From Pseudomonadota bacterium (GTDB lineage: Bacteria; Myxococcota_A; UBA796; GCA-2862545): DNA of 49,121 nt. The notes beneath the pieces are model-generated. The model did not search any database. It was not told the origin of the DNA and worked only from the letters and a program-made list of their open reading frames with translations. The stretch spans positions 1 to 49,121 of the forward strand of contig CANLGQ010000002.1 in the NCBI GenBank assembly GCA_947490265.1, read 5' to 3'. Below are positions 37,799 to 46,421 of the stretch, in pieces; position 1 is the stretch's first letter; each line of letters starts with the position of its first letter. Made by a program: the position numbers and the translations under genes.

Positions 37799-38676
37799 TG
37801 TCGCGCCGCGAGGCCATGGAGGCCATCGCCCGGCGCACGCAGGACGAGATGTGCGCCGCGCTGGCGTCGCTCGATGGCGCGGCGTTCGTCGAGACGAGCT
37901 GGGAGCGGGACGGGGGAGGAGGCGGGCGAAGCCGCGTGCTGCAGGAAGGAGCGGTGTTCGAGAAGGCCGGGGTGGGCGTGTCGGTGGTGCACGGCGAACT
38001 CACTCCCGCGGCAGCGGCGAGCATGCGCCCCGGTCGAGCGGTGCCGACCGACCTCCGATTCTTCGCGACCGGGGTCAGCATGGTGGTGCATCCGCACAAC
38101 CCGTTCTGCCCGACGTTTCACGCTAATTTTCGCTACATGGAGGTCGGCGGGCTGGGTTGGTTCGGCGGGGGGGCGGACCTCACCCCCGCGTACCTGTTCG
38201 ACGACGACGCCAGCCACTTTCACCGAACGCTCAAGGCCGCCTGCGACGGCCACGACCCCGCGTACTGGCCGCGCTTCAAGGCCTGGTGCGACGAGTACTT
38301 CTTGATCGCCCACCGGGGAGAGCGACGCGGCGTGGGCGGCTTCTTCTTCGACGACCTCGAGGCGCCAATCGAATTCATCGACGATTGCGCCGCAGCCCTG
38401 GTGCCGGCGTACCTGCCGATCGTCCGCCGGCGCCTCGACCACCCGTGGACCGATGCGCACAAGCGCTGGCAACAGCTCCGCCGGGGCCGCTACGTCGAAT
38501 TCAACCTGGTCTATGACCGGGGGACAACCTTCGGGCTTCGCACGAACGCCCGAGTGGACGCGGTCCTGATGTCGCTCCCGCTCACCGCCCGCTGGGAGGT
38601 CGGCCACGAGCCGGCGCCCGGCAGCGAGGAGACCCGCCTCCTCGAGGTGTTGCGCACCCCGAGAGACTGGGCCTAG
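37798..38676 (+). CDS. hemF: Oxygen-dependent coproporphyrinogen III oxidase
   Basis: A 292-aa enzyme converting coproporphyrinogen III to protoporphyrinogen IX with O2. Landmarks are [39 protein letters not shown], and '[18 protein letters not shown]'. The ATG overlaps the GMC stop (TGATG), indicating coupling. Length is slightly shorter than the E. coli enzyme. Together with hemB in this window it indicates heme synthesis under aerobic conditions. Its 3' end overlaps the convergent phosphofructokinase gene by four bases. Confidence 0.96.
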   Translation: MSRREAMEAIARRTQDEMCAALASLDGAAFVETSWERDGGGGGRSRVLQEGAVFEKAGVGVSVVHGELTPAAAASMRPGRAVPTDLRFFATGVSMVVHPHNPFCPTFHANFRYMEVGGLGWFGGGADLTPAYLFDDDASHFHRTLKAACDGHDPAYWPRFKAWCDEYFLIAHRGERRGVGGFFFDDLEAPIEFIDDCAAALVPAYLPIVRRRLDHPWTDAHKRWQQLRRGRYVEFNLVYDRGTTFGLRTNARVDAVLMSLPLTARWEVGHEPAPGSEETRLLEVLRTPRDWA

Positions 38677-39941
38677 CCCTCTTTTCGGGGGCCGGGCCCC
38701 CACGCCCGCGGGCGGGCGGTCCGGGACTCCAGGAACCGGGCGAGCTGGTGAAAGTCACTCCCCGGCTTCACCAGGCGCACCCGAGTGCGGAGCGTCACCG
38801 GATCGACCAGATCCCCAAACGGGACGTACTTCAACTCGAATTGCCCACTCGTGCTGATCATCACCCCGTCGTGGCCGTGTTCGAGGAGGGCTTTGGTTGC
38901 CCCGATCCCGAGCTGACTCGCCAGCATGACGTCGAACGCGTGCGGCGGGGCGGCGCGCGACTCGTATCCGAGCTGTAGCCCGGTAACCTTCTTCTTTCGC
39001 CCCGTTCGCGCGGCATAGCGCTCGGAGACCAGGCCGGCGAACGTACGCCCCAGGTCCACGGCGGCGAGCACCACCCGTCCCTGGTCGTCCCGCCGGGTGG
39101 TGGTGCCCGGCGCGAGCAACTCGGCCAACCCTTCGGCCAGCACCACGACCCCGTAGTGCTTCCCTTTCCCCTCCCGCGCGACCATCGTATCGACGATCTG
39201 ATCGACCACCCGCCGGGGATCCAGGTGTCCCGCCGCGGTCTTCCACCCCGCCGGGATGTCCTCCACCCCGATGGTCAGGTCCGCTTCGCCGGCGATCCCC
39301 ACGCCGTACGCCAGCCAACCGGCCCGCCGGCCCATCGTCTCGACGAGGAACCAACCGCTCGTCGCCTGCGCGTCGGCGCGAAGGTTGTGCAACTCCCTCG
39401 CCAGCACGTCCACCGCGGTGAAGAAGCCGAACGTGAAGTCGATCCCCGGGTAGTCGTTGTCGATGGTCTTCGGCACGTGGACGATCGCCACGCGCGGCTC
39501 CTCCGGTGGCAACCGGCGCTGCATCTCCACGAGCAGGTTCGCCGTCCGGAGCGTCCCGTCTCCGCCGATCGAGATGAGGGCCTGCACCCCGGCCGCCAGG
39601 AGCCCCGCCCGCACCGTGTGGAGCGGACCGAGCCGAACAGGGTCGTCGAGATCCGCCACGGTTCGGATCTCCTGTCCCGGACCGACGCGCGAGGTGCCGA
39701 TCACCACGCCGCGCGAGCTGCGGATCCCCCGGAGGTCATCGTCGCCGAGCAGGCGGTAGTGCTCGTCGGCGAGGAGCGGGGCCTTCGAGGGGTCATACGC
39801 CGCGAGGTTGCTGTACCCGTGGTAGAAACCCAGGACCTCCACCCCCGCGTCGAGGAGCGACACCCCGGCAGCGGCAATGACCGCGTTGGCCGCAGGTGCA
39901 GGCCCGCCGGCAAACAAGATCCCGACCCGGCGGATGGTCAA
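38673..39941 (-). CDS. pfkA: 6-Phosphofructokinase (ATP- or PPi-dependent)
   Basis: A 422-aa PFK-A family enzyme. Landmarks are '[19 protein letters not shown]', [11 protein letters not shown], '[17 protein letters not shown]' and '[18 protein letters not shown]'. The GGDG motif (Gly) points to ATP as donor, whereas Lys in PKTIDND is shared by PPi enzymes and by plant and trypanosome ATP enzymes; the donor is therefore not certain. The start is a TTG at 39941 with GGGGAG upstream; no ATG lies in the right place. The C-terminal tail beyond 405 is Arg/Pro-rich. It is 75 bases downstream of two tiny lipoprotein genes. Confidence 0.88.
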   Translation of the reverse strand: MTIRRVGILFAGGPAPAANAVIAAAGVSLLDAGVEVLGFYHGYSNLAAYDPSKAPLLADEHYRLLGDDDLRGIRSSRGVVIGTSRVGPGQEIRTVADLDDPVRLGPLHTVRAGLLAAGVQALISIGGDGTLRTANLLVEMQRRLPPEEPRVAIVHVPKTIDNDYPGIDFTFGFFTAVDVLARELHNLRADAQATSGWFLVETMGRRAGWLAYGVGIAGEADLTIGVEDIPAGWKTAAGHLDPRRVVDQIVDTMVAREGKGKHYGVVVLAEGLAELLAPGTTTRRDDQGRVVLAAVDLGRTFAGLVSERYAARTGRKKKVTGLQLGYESRAAPPHAFDVMLASQLGIGATKALLEHGHDGVMISTSGQFELKYVPFGDLVDPVTLRTRVRLVKPGSDFHQLARFLESRTARPRAWGPGPRKEG

Positions 39942-39965
39942 GCGCTCCCCCCCCAAACGCCACAA

Positions 39966-39991
39966 CCCCCCTCCGCAGCTGCGGAAGGGGG
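39966..39991 (-). terminator. GC-rich hairpin after the tiny lipoprotein genes
   Basis: The arms 39966-39976 and 39981-39991 pair with one bulged base around an AGCT loop. It lies between the stop of the lipoprotein gene at 40017 and the phosphofructokinase start. It has no strong T-run on either strand, so it is a probable but unproven terminator for the minus-strand lipoprotein genes. Confidence 0.6.
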
Positions 39992-40016
39992 CTGACCTGG
40001 CATGTGGTGACCCGGC

Positions 40017-40196
40017 TTAGGTGCCCGAGCCGTCCGTAGGTTCGGACCCGCCCGAGGTGGTGTCGGTGTCCGTGTCCGTGTCGGTGTCGGCGTCGCCGAT
40101 ATCCGGCGCCGTGACGGTTGTTTCCTTGTCGGTGCCTGCCGGGTTGGAGCAGGCGACGGAAACCGCGGCGAGGGAAGACAAGGTGAGAATACGCAT
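40017..40196 (-). CDS. 59-aa Asp-Thr repeat lipoprotein (copy 2)
   Basis: A tiny lipoprotein. The signal MRILTLSSLAAVSVAC has Cys16 in a lipobox-like SVAC. The 43-residue mature part is acidic, with 'DADTDTDTDTDT' at 35-46, and ends GGSEPTDGSGT. There is no folded domain. GGAG five bases before the ATG at 40196 supports expression. The neighbouring 60-aa gene has the same plan, with Cys and tract at identical positions. Function unknown; it could be a surface spacer peptide or a precursor. Confidence 0.72.
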   Translation of the reverse strand: MRILTLSSLAAVSVACSNPAGTDKETTVTAPDIGDADTDTDTDTDTTSGGSEPTDGSGT

Positions 40197-40243
40197 GGCA
40201 ACTCCGGGCAGTGCGGCGACTGCACCATCAAGGGAAAACAAAC

Positions 40244-40426
40244 TCAGGTACCGGAACCGTCGGTCGGGTTGGACCCACCGGTGGGCGGCGTGTCGGTGTC
40301 GGTGTCGGTGTCGGTGTCCGCGTCGTTGCCGTCGGGCGGCGCCGTGGAGCCGGTATCCGGTTTGTCCGTCGTGCCCGTGCAAGCGGACATCGACAGCGCA
40401 AGGAACGCGGTTGGGATGATCCTCAT
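40244..40426 (-). CDS. 60-aa Asp-Thr repeat lipoprotein (copy 1)
   Basis: A paralogue of the gene 47 bases downstream. The signal MRIIPTAFLALSMSAC ends at Cys16; 'DADTDTDTDTDT' is again at 35-46, and the end is GGSNPTDGSGT. AGAGG precedes the ATG at 40426 by six bases. The shared register and C-terminus show these are real genes and a tandem duplication, although too small for most gene finders. Function unknown. Confidence 0.72.
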   Translation of the reverse strand: MRIIPTAFLALSMSACTGTTDKPDTGSTAPPDGNDADTDTDTDTDTPPTGGSNPTDGSGT

Positions 40427-40700
40427 CTGAAAACCTCTCGTGCTCTCGTGGTCTGCGGGCCGGTCCACTCGGAACCAGCGGTCTGGCGCAGATTAGCGTA
40501 GCCCTCCCGAGTTGTCACTAGAAGTCTGAGAGCAACTGGCTGGCCATCCGGGGATCGGCTCGCGAATCCTCTCGGGCTTACGTCGATAAAGTCCCGGTTC
40601 GGTCGAGATCGACCCAGGCCAAGATCGCAATGCGTCCATTGTTCTGCTGGTGCTGCCTCCGGCTCCGAAGGATCCACTCGGACAGAAAAGAATCTGCGAT
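40427..40700. other. Intergenic region, 274 bases
   Basis: Several short open frames exist here but none has a good ribosome site or protein-like composition. I see no tRNA fold or clear terminator. It lies between the stop of the TM2-like gene and the start of the tiny lipoprotein genes, and probably holds the promoter for the latter. Confidence 0.4.
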
Positions 40701-40922
40701 TCACGGGCGCCGTGACGCGCGGGAGGCCAGTTCCCAAGCCTGCAAGCCAGAGACCACGTGGCACAGCCAGCCGAGACATCCGCCGGTCCCGATCCAGAAT
40801 CCCGGGGTGAGGAGCAGCCAGGCGATCCCCCATCCCGGAGACCCGGCGTAGAGCTGGCCAAGGCCGGGAACCACCAGCGACAGCACCGCGGCGATCCCCG
40901 GTCGGTTGCCTTCGCGGGCCAA
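40701..40922 (-). CDS. Small TM2-like membrane protein
   Basis: A 73-aa protein with two hydrophobic helices. The 'VLSLVVPGLGQLYAGSPGWG' segment is the TM2-domain-like PG-x-GQ-x-Y motif. The start is TTG at 40922 with AGGAGG four bases upstream; no ATG is nearby, and the longer frame to 41051 would overlap nadE. It is divergent from nadE across about 55 bases. Function unknown; TM2 proteins are common small membrane proteins. Confidence 0.7.
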   Translation of the reverse strand: MAREGNRPGIAAVLSLVVPGLGQLYAGSPGWGIAWLLLTPGFWIGTGGCLGWLCHVVSGLQAWELASRASRRP

Positions 40923-40977
40923 GATACCTCCTGACCCCGACCTATCCGCCAGATACAGGGACCGCCCGGAGGTGGGG

Positions 40978-43029
40978 ATGGATGAGGTCCCGCGAAGCGC
41001 GCGCGTTGCCGCCGCATCGGTCAACCAGACGGTAGGGGATTGGGACGGCAACGTGGCCCGGTTGCGGGCAGCGATCCGCGCCGCGCGCGAGGCGAGAGCG
41101 CGGCTGCTCGTCCTCCCCGAGATGTGTATCCCCGGCTACTCGCTCGGCGATCGGCTGCTCATGCGTGGAACGATCGAACGGAGCTGGCAAGCGCTGCAGA
41201 CGCTGCTGCCAGACACCGCGGGGCTGGTCGTCCTCGTGGGGCTACCGGTGGGTCACCGCGGGGTCCTGTACAACGCCGTGGCGGTGCTCGCCGATGGGGC
41301 GATCGTCGGGGTCGTCCCAAAGGAAAACCTCGCGACCGGCGACGTGCAGTACGAGAACCGATGGTTCTCGGGGTGGCAGCGCGGTCGGGTGGAAATCCTG
41401 GAGTGGGATGGGCTACAAATCCCCTTCGGAACGCTGATCTTCTCCGCGCGAGGTCTAGGTCGCTTCGGGATCGAGATCTGTGAGGACGGTTGGAAGGGCA
41501 GCCGCCCTGGATCGCTGCTCGCTCTGGCCGGCGCACATCTGATCGCCAACCCGTCGGCGTCGTGGTTCGTGCTCGGAAAACACCGCGTTCGGCGAGAGAT
41601 GGTGACCCAGATCTCTCGCGAAGACCACGTGGCGTATGTCTACGCCTCGCTTCTGGGCTGCGACGCCACCCGGCTGATCTTCGACGGCACGGTGCTGATT
41701 GCCCAGGACGGCGTGGTGCTTGGCGAAGGCCGCCGTTTTGCCTTCGGTTCCGATGTCGAGCTGGTCGCTCGCACCCTCGACCTCGGCGCACTCGCCCACA
41801 CCCGATCTGAGGAGGGAAGCTGGCGCGAGCAGGTCGAAGCCCTCGTGCGCGGCGACTTCGGCGAGATCCCGCCCGTGGTCGCCATACCCGGGGATTTCTC
41901 CACCGACGACGCCCCGCCGGCCCCGCCGCCCTACTGGCTGGAGGGCACCGATGCGAAGCCGGTCGATCCCAGCCTCTCCTGGCTGGCAGAGGCTGGGCTG
42001 ATCCCCCGACAACCCGAGGAGCAGGATCTGCCGCACCTCGAGCTCGAACTCGCGCTCTGTACTGGGCTCGACGAGTACACTAGAAAGTGCGGAATCCCAG
42101 GTTTTACACTGGCACTTTCCGGTGGCCGCGACTCAGCAATGTGCGCGCTCCTGGTGGCCCGGATGTACCATTACCGGCACCGCGACGCCGCGGCCGCGCG
42201 CGCCGCCCTCGCGGAGCACTTCACGTGTGCCTACCTCGCGACGGAAAACAGCAGCGCCGCGACGCACTCCGCGGCCGAGCGGGTTGCGGTAGGCCTTGGC
42301 GCCCGATTCCTCGACGGGGACATCCAGGCAGCGGTGGACACGCACTTGGCGATTGCCGGCGCCATGAGCGGAACCGCGCTCTCGTGGGCAAACCCGGCGC
42401 ACGACGTCCCGCTGCAGAACGTTCAGGCCCGACTCCGCGGGAGTTTGATCTGGCTGTTCGCGAACCTGCAGGGCAACCTGCTGATCGCCACGTCCAACAA
42501 GTCCGAAGCCGGCGTGGGATATGCCACGATGGACGGAGACACCTCGGGCGGAATCGCCCCGCTGGCCGACGTGCCGAAGAGCCTCGTGATCGTGTGGCTC
42601 GCCTGGGCGCGGCGGTTCCACGCGCTGCCGTTCCTCGACGACGTTGCTGCGGTGCCCGCGACGGCGGAGCTCCGTCCGCCCGGTCGAAGCCAGACCGACG
42701 AAGACGACCTCATGCCGTTCGGGATCCTCGACCAACTCCTGTACCTCTTCGTCCAACGCGGTCAGGAGCCCCTGGAAATGTTCCGGACGCTGTGGCCGAC
42801 GGTCGGGGGCCCCTCCTACGCTGGCGACGCCCGCGCGTTCGCCGCCCACGTCCGCAAGTTCGTCCGCCTCCTGTGCGCCGCCCAGTGGAAACGAGAGCGG
42901 TTCGCGATCAGCTTCCGCGTCACGGCGTTCGACCTTGATCCCAAGACCGGCTTCCGGTTTCCGCCGGTCCAGGCGCCGTTCACCAAGGAGCTGGCCGAAC
43001 TCGACGCCTACGTCGAAACCCTGGCCTGA
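40978..43029 (+). CDS. nadE: Glutamine-dependent NAD+ synthetase
   Basis: A 683-aa fusion. The N-terminal nitrilase-fold glutaminase (about 1-290) has catalytic Glu in LVLPEMCIPGY, Lys in VPKENL and Cys in GIEICEDGW. The C-terminal synthetase has the PP-loop ALSGGRDSAM (about 380) and 'ATSNKSEAGVGYATMDGDT'. It amidates deamido-NAD with glutamine-derived ammonia. GGAGG five bases before the ATG at 40978 sets the start. Full length for the two-domain type. Its 3' end overlaps the convergent transporter ATPase gene by 22 bases. Confidence 0.96.
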   Translation: MDEVPRSARVAAASVNQTVGDWDGNVARLRAAIRAAREARARLLVLPEMCIPGYSLGDRLLMRGTIERSWQALQTLLPDTAGLVVLVGLPVGHRGVLYNAVAVLADGAIVGVVPKENLATGDVQYENRWFSGWQRGRVEILEWDGLQIPFGTLIFSARGLGRFGIEICEDGWKGSRPGSLLALAGAHLIANPSASWFVLGKHRVRREMVTQISREDHVAYVYASLLGCDATRLIFDGTVLIAQDGVVLGEGRRFAFGSDVELVARTLDLGALAHTRSEEGSWREQVEALVRGDFGEIPPVVAIPGDFSTDDAPPAPPPYWLEGTDAKPVDPSLSWLAEAGLIPRQPEEQDLPHLELELALCTGLDEYTRKCGIPGFTLALSGGRDSAMCALLVARMYHYRHRDAAAARAALAEHFTCAYLATENSSAATHSAAERVAVGLGARFLDGDIQAAVDTHLAIAGAMSGTALSWANPAHDVPLQNVQARLRGSLIWLFANLQGNLLIATSNKSEAGVGYATMDGDTSGGIAPLADVPKSLVIVWLAWARRFHALPFLDDVAAVPATAELRPPGRSQTDEDDLMPFGILDQLLYLFVQRGQEPLEMFRTLWPTVGGPSYAGDARAFAAHVRKFVRLLCAAQWKRERFAISFRVTAFDLDPKTGFRFPPVQAPFTKELAELDAYVETLA

Positions 43030-44045
43030 ATCGGCCAGCAGCGGGCGTGGGTCACCTCGACCCCGATGCGGGTTCCCTTTTCCAGGCCGAGGAGCAGGCT
43101 GCTCCTCCGAGGAAACTGAGCGAACAAGGCCTGACCGCCATCGAGAATGGCCTCGACGCGTACCCGGTCGCCCATCGGCAGGATTCGAGCCACCGATGCA
43201 ATTCCAGGGTTCATGCACCAGAATTTAAGGTCATAACTTCGGATCACCACGCGGCACGCGCCGTCGCGCGCCGGCCAGGCCATACCCAGCGGCCCCACCC
43301 ACACCGTGCCGTCGCGGACCACGCCGTCGAGCAGGTTGACGTCCCCGATGAACTGAGCCACGAATTCAGAGGCCGGTTCGTCCAGGATCTCCACCGGCGT
43401 GCCGGCCTGTTCGATGCGCCCATTCCGACAAATGAACACGCGATCGGCGATCGCGAAGGCTTCGTCCTGGTCGTGGGTGACGAGGATCGAGGTAATGGGC
43501 ACGTCGTCGTGCAGCCTGCGGAGCCACTGGCGAAGCTCCTGTCGAACCTGCGCGTCCACCGCGCTGAACGGCTCATCGAGGAGCAGGAGCTTCGGCGCCG
43601 GAGCCAGCGCGCGCGCCAGTGCCACCCGCTGGCGCTGACCTCCGGACAGGCTCGCCGGAAACCGCCGCTCGAGGCCCCCCAGGCCCATCAGCTCGAGCAA
43701 CTCGGCCACTCGGGCGCGGATGAAGTCCGGGGGGCGCCGCCGGACCGACAACCCAAAACCGATGTTTCCCGCCACATCGAGGTGGCGAAACAAGGCGTAG
43801 TGCTGAAACACGAAGCCCACGTCTCGGTCTCGCGCGTGAAGGTGATCGACCCGCTGGCCCTCGAGCCAGACCTCCCCTGCGTCGGCGCGCTCAAGCCCCG
43901 CAATGATCCGTAAAATCGTACTTTTTCCTCCCCCAGACGGCCCCAGCAGGCACACGAGCTCGCCCGCCTGGACCGCGAGCGAGACATCGTCGACGACCGG
44001 TCCCGCGCCGAACGAACGGCTCACCCGATCGAGTCGAATGCTCAT
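43008..44045 (-). CDS. cysA: Sulfate/molybdate-type ABC importer ATPase (CysA-like)
   Basis: A 345-aa ATPase. Walker A is GPSGGGKST (about 36), signature LSGGQRQR, Walker B LLLLDEPFSAVD, His loop ILVTHDQDEAF. The C-terminal regulatory domain (about 240-345) resembles CysA/ModC-type OB domains. With the two permeases it forms a sulfate/thiosulfate- or molybdate/tungstate-type importer. The ATG overlaps the permease stop (ATGA). The long frame upstream to 44810 is another phase. No substrate-binding protein gene is adjacent. Confidence 0.88.
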   Translation of the reverse strand: MSIRLDRVSRSFGAGPVVDDVSLAVQAGELVCLLGPSGGGKSTILRIIAGLERADAGEVWLEGQRVDHLHARDRDVGFVFQHYALFRHLDVAGNIGFGLSVRRRPPDFIRARVAELLELMGLGGLERRFPASLSGGQRQRVALARALAPAPKLLLLDEPFSAVDAQVRQELRQWLRRLHDDVPITSILVTHDQDEAFAIADRVFICRNGRIEQAGTPVEILDEPASEFVAQFIGDVNLLDGVVRDGTVWVGPLGMAWPARDGACRVVIRSYDLKFWCMNPGIASVARILPMGDRVRVEAILDGGQALFAQFPRRSSLLLGLEKGTRIGVEVTHARCWPIQARVST

Positions 44046-44842
44046 CGCGAGGTCCGGCGCTGCACTGCGCTCATCAGCAGCACGCTCGTCGCTGCGAGCA
44101 CCAACGCCATCCCGAAACCAGCAGAGGTCTGCCGCCCCTCGATCGCGGCGTGGATGTACGTGGTGGCCGTCATCGTGCGGTTCGTGATGGCCCCGCCGAG
44201 CACCAACACCGCGCCGAACTCGCCCAGCGCGCGCGCAACGGTCAGCGTCACGCCCAACACCACGCCGTGCCGGATCTTGGGCAACGTCACGCGCCAGAAG
44301 GATTGGGCCGCCGTTGCACCCAGGGTTGCCGCGACCTCCTCCTCCACCGTGCCGACCTCCTCCGCCACCAGGGCGACCTCGCGCACAGTGAACGGCAAGG
44401 TCACGAACAGGGTCGCCACGATCGCCCCGGGGACGGCAAAGGCGACCTGCACATCCAACCTCTCGAGGACCGGCCCCAGGAAACCAGTGCGACCAAAGAG
44501 CAAGAGGAAACCAAGCCCGGTCATGACCGGCGACACCGCCAGCGGCAGGTCGACGAGCCAATCCAACAGGCGGCGACCTGGAAAGCGATGTCGTACCAAG
44601 GCGAGGCCACCGACCACGCCGAACACGCCGTTCACCGCCAGAGCGATCGCAGCGACGGCCGCTGACAACCCGAGGGCGTTGACGGCCTCCCCGGTAGAGA
44701 GTCCCGCCACCGCCTCCCAGGGCGCCCGACCCACGGTCGCCACGAGCGAGATCAAGGGAAGAACGACGACCAACCCCAAGAAGCTCACCACGGCACCGGC
44801 GATCGCCCACTCGACCCCATGCGTCGGCCGGGCTTCAGCCAC
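44042..44842 (-). CDS. cysW: Sulfate-type ABC importer permease (CysW-like)
   Basis: A 266-aa membrane protein with about six helices and an EAA loop around 'EEEVAATLGATAAQSFWRVT'. 'ALGEFGAVLVLGGAITNRTMT' is typical of CysW/ModB permeases. The GTG at 44842 follows a GGGGGGG stretch and overlaps the stop of the first permease gene by eight bases; the frame's earlier GTG at 44875 is less likely. It pairs with the CysT-like permease. Confidence 0.87.
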   Translation of the reverse strand: MAEARPTHGVEWAIAGAVVSFLGLVVVLPLISLVATVGRAPWEAVAGLSTGEAVNALGLSAAVAAIALAVNGVFGVVGGLALVRHRFPGRRLLDWLVDLPLAVSPVMTGLGFLLLFGRTGFLGPVLERLDVQVAFAVPGAIVATLFVTLPFTVREVALVAEEVGTVEEEVAATLGATAAQSFWRVTLPKIRHGVVLGVTLTVARALGEFGAVLVLGGAITNRTMTATTYIHAAIEGRQTSAGFGMALVLAATSVLLMSAVQRRTSR

Positions 44843-45683
44843 GACGCCCCCCCAGGAAGCGAACGAGCACGCCACCCAGCGGATTCAAAGCGAGCGCAAG
44901 CAGGAGAAGCAACGCCGAGACCGCGGCCGCGTCCCCAGGATGCCCCGCCTCCACCTCCCCGAGAACATAGACCGACGCGGTCAACGTCTTGCCCGGGAGG
45001 TTGCCGGAGACCGCGGCGATGGAGCCGAACTCGGCGAGGGAGCGCCCGAACGTCTGGACAGACCCCGCGGCGATCGCCGGAAGGATCGCGGGCAGGACCA
45101 CCGTGCGCCACGTGCGCCAGCGCCCGGCACCGAGCGACGATGCTGCTTCTTCCTCGGCAGGATCCAGCTCGCGGAGCACCGGTTCGACGGCGCGGACGAC
45201 GAAGGGGAGCGTGACGAAGAGGAGCGCCAGCACAATCCCCGGTCGCGCGAACGCGATGTGCAGGCCCAGGCCGGCAAGACTCGACCCGACCAGCGTTTGA
45301 GGGCCGTACAGTCCAACCAGCACCACCCCGGCGACGAGCGTGGGGACCGCGAGGGGAAGGTCGACCACCCGCGAGATCCAGGCCCGGCCGGGAAGCGCCC
45401 ATCGAACCAGCCACCACGCAATGGCGGTGCCCATCGCGGCGTGAATCGCGGCGGCGAGGGCGCTGGTCCATAGCGAAAGAAAGATAGCGTCGGACGCCGA
45501 GGCACTTCCGATCGCCCGAAAGGCCCCCATGCCCTCCATCGCGGACCGGAGGAGCACCGCGAGGATCGGGCCGCCCACGAGCAGCGCCACCCAGCAGCCG
45601 AAGAGGCGAACGCTCGCGGGCGCCCCCGCATGTACTGGCAACGCTGAATTCTGCCGGATCGAGCCGGGTCGGCTCCCGCGCAT
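44835..45683 (-). CDS. cysT: Sulfate-type ABC importer permease (CysT-like)
   Basis: A 282-aa permease. Helices run from about residue 28, with an EAA-like loop 'AEEEAASSLGAGRWRTWRTV' and 'AEFGSIAAVSGNLPGKTLTA' near the end, typical of CysT/ModB. GGGAG four bases before the ATG at 45683 fixes the start; the frame's GTG and ATG codons at 45704-45710 are alternatives. It is the first gene of the importer operon and is divergent from the exporter pair across 48 bases. Confidence 0.87.
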   Translation of the reverse strand: MRGSRPGSIRQNSALPVHAGAPASVRLFGCWVALLVGGPILAVLLRSAMEGMGAFRAIGSASASDAIFLSLWTSALAAAIHAAMGTAIAWWLVRWALPGRAWISRVVDLPLAVPTLVAGVVLVGLYGPQTLVGSSLAGLGLHIAFARPGIVLALLFVTLPFVVRAVEPVLRELDPAEEEAASSLGAGRWRTWRTVVLPAILPAIAAGSVQTFGRSLAEFGSIAAVSGNLPGKTLTASVYVLGEVEAGHPGDAAAVSALLLLLALALNPLGGVLVRFLGGRRG

Positions 45684-45731
45684 ACCGCTCCCTACGGCTA
45701 TCATTTGCACGCCCTGTGCCAGGAGGATGGG

Positions 45732-46421
45732 TTGATCGAAGTGGTCCTGCGTGCCGTCGGCCGCTCCTATGGGAACCGCTCCGCGATCGCGGGCGTCGAT
45801 CTGGAGGTGCGCACGGGCGAGGTCCTCGCGCTCATCGGCCCGAATGGGGGGGGAAAGTCCACCCTGCTGCTGATCATCGCCGGCCTCGTCACGCCCACCG
45901 CAGGCGTGGTGACCCGCACCCGGAGCGACGCCCGCATCGGGCTCATCACCGCGGAGCCAGGGCTGTACCCCTCTCTCACCGGGAGGGAAAACCTACGCTT
46001 TTTCGCAGGCCTTCATGGCCTCGATCCGCTCGAGGTCGATCGCCGGGCCACCGTTCTCCTGGGAGGCTGGAACGTCGCCGATGCGCTCGATCGCCGGGTG
46101 GCCGGGCTCTCGAGCGGCACACGCCAAAAGATCTCGCTCGCCCGCGCCCTGATCTTGTCGCCCCAGATCCTCCTCCTCGACGAGCCCACGGCGAACCTCG
46201 ATCCCGAGGCCACGGGCGCAATCCACCAAGCCTTGCGCACCGCCGCCGACGCCGGGACCGCCGTCGTGCTCGCCACCCACGACCTGCACGCCGCCGAGCA
46301 GGTCGCCGACCGGGTAGCGGTGGTCGCGGGAGGGATCCGACGCATCGAAGCGCTGGGGGGTCCCCGGCACCCGCCGCTCCCGACCCGACTCCACACCTGG
46401 TACCACGAGGCGGTCCCGTGA
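45732..46421 (+). CDS. ABC transporter ATPase (CcmA/ABC-2 type)
   Basis: A 229-aa ATPase. Walker A is GPNGGGKST, the signature is LSSGTRQKISLA, Walker B is ILLLDEPTANLD, and the His loop is LATHDLHAAEQ. The degenerate signature (SSGT instead of SGGQ) is seen in CcmA and other exporter ATPases. The start is TTG at 45732, five bases after AGGAGG; no ATG is in frame. It is coupled to the permease gene by a GTGA overlap. Heme export to cytochrome c maturation is possible but CcmC and other factors are not nearby. Confidence 0.88.
   Translation: MIEVVLRAVGRSYGNRSAIAGVDLEVRTGEVLALIGPNGGGKSTLLLIIAGLVTPTAGVVTRTRSDARIGLITAEPGLYPSLTGRENLRFFAGLHGLDPLEVDRRATVLLGGWNVADALDRRVAGLSSGTRQKISLARALILSPQILLLDEPTANLDPEATGAIHQALRTAADAGTAVVLATHDLHAAEQVADRVAVVAGGIRRIEALGGPRHPPLPTRLHTWYHEAVP

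Noticed and set aside
40427-40700. Possible small gene or tRNA in the gap
   Set aside because: Frames lack ribosome sites and family-like sequence; no acceptor-stem complement was found around the only T-arm-like segment.
43008-44810. 600-aa fusion of transporter ATPase and an upstream domain
   Set aside because: The upstream part is an Arg/Gly-rich shadow of the permease; the real ATPase starts at 44045 with an ATGA overlap.
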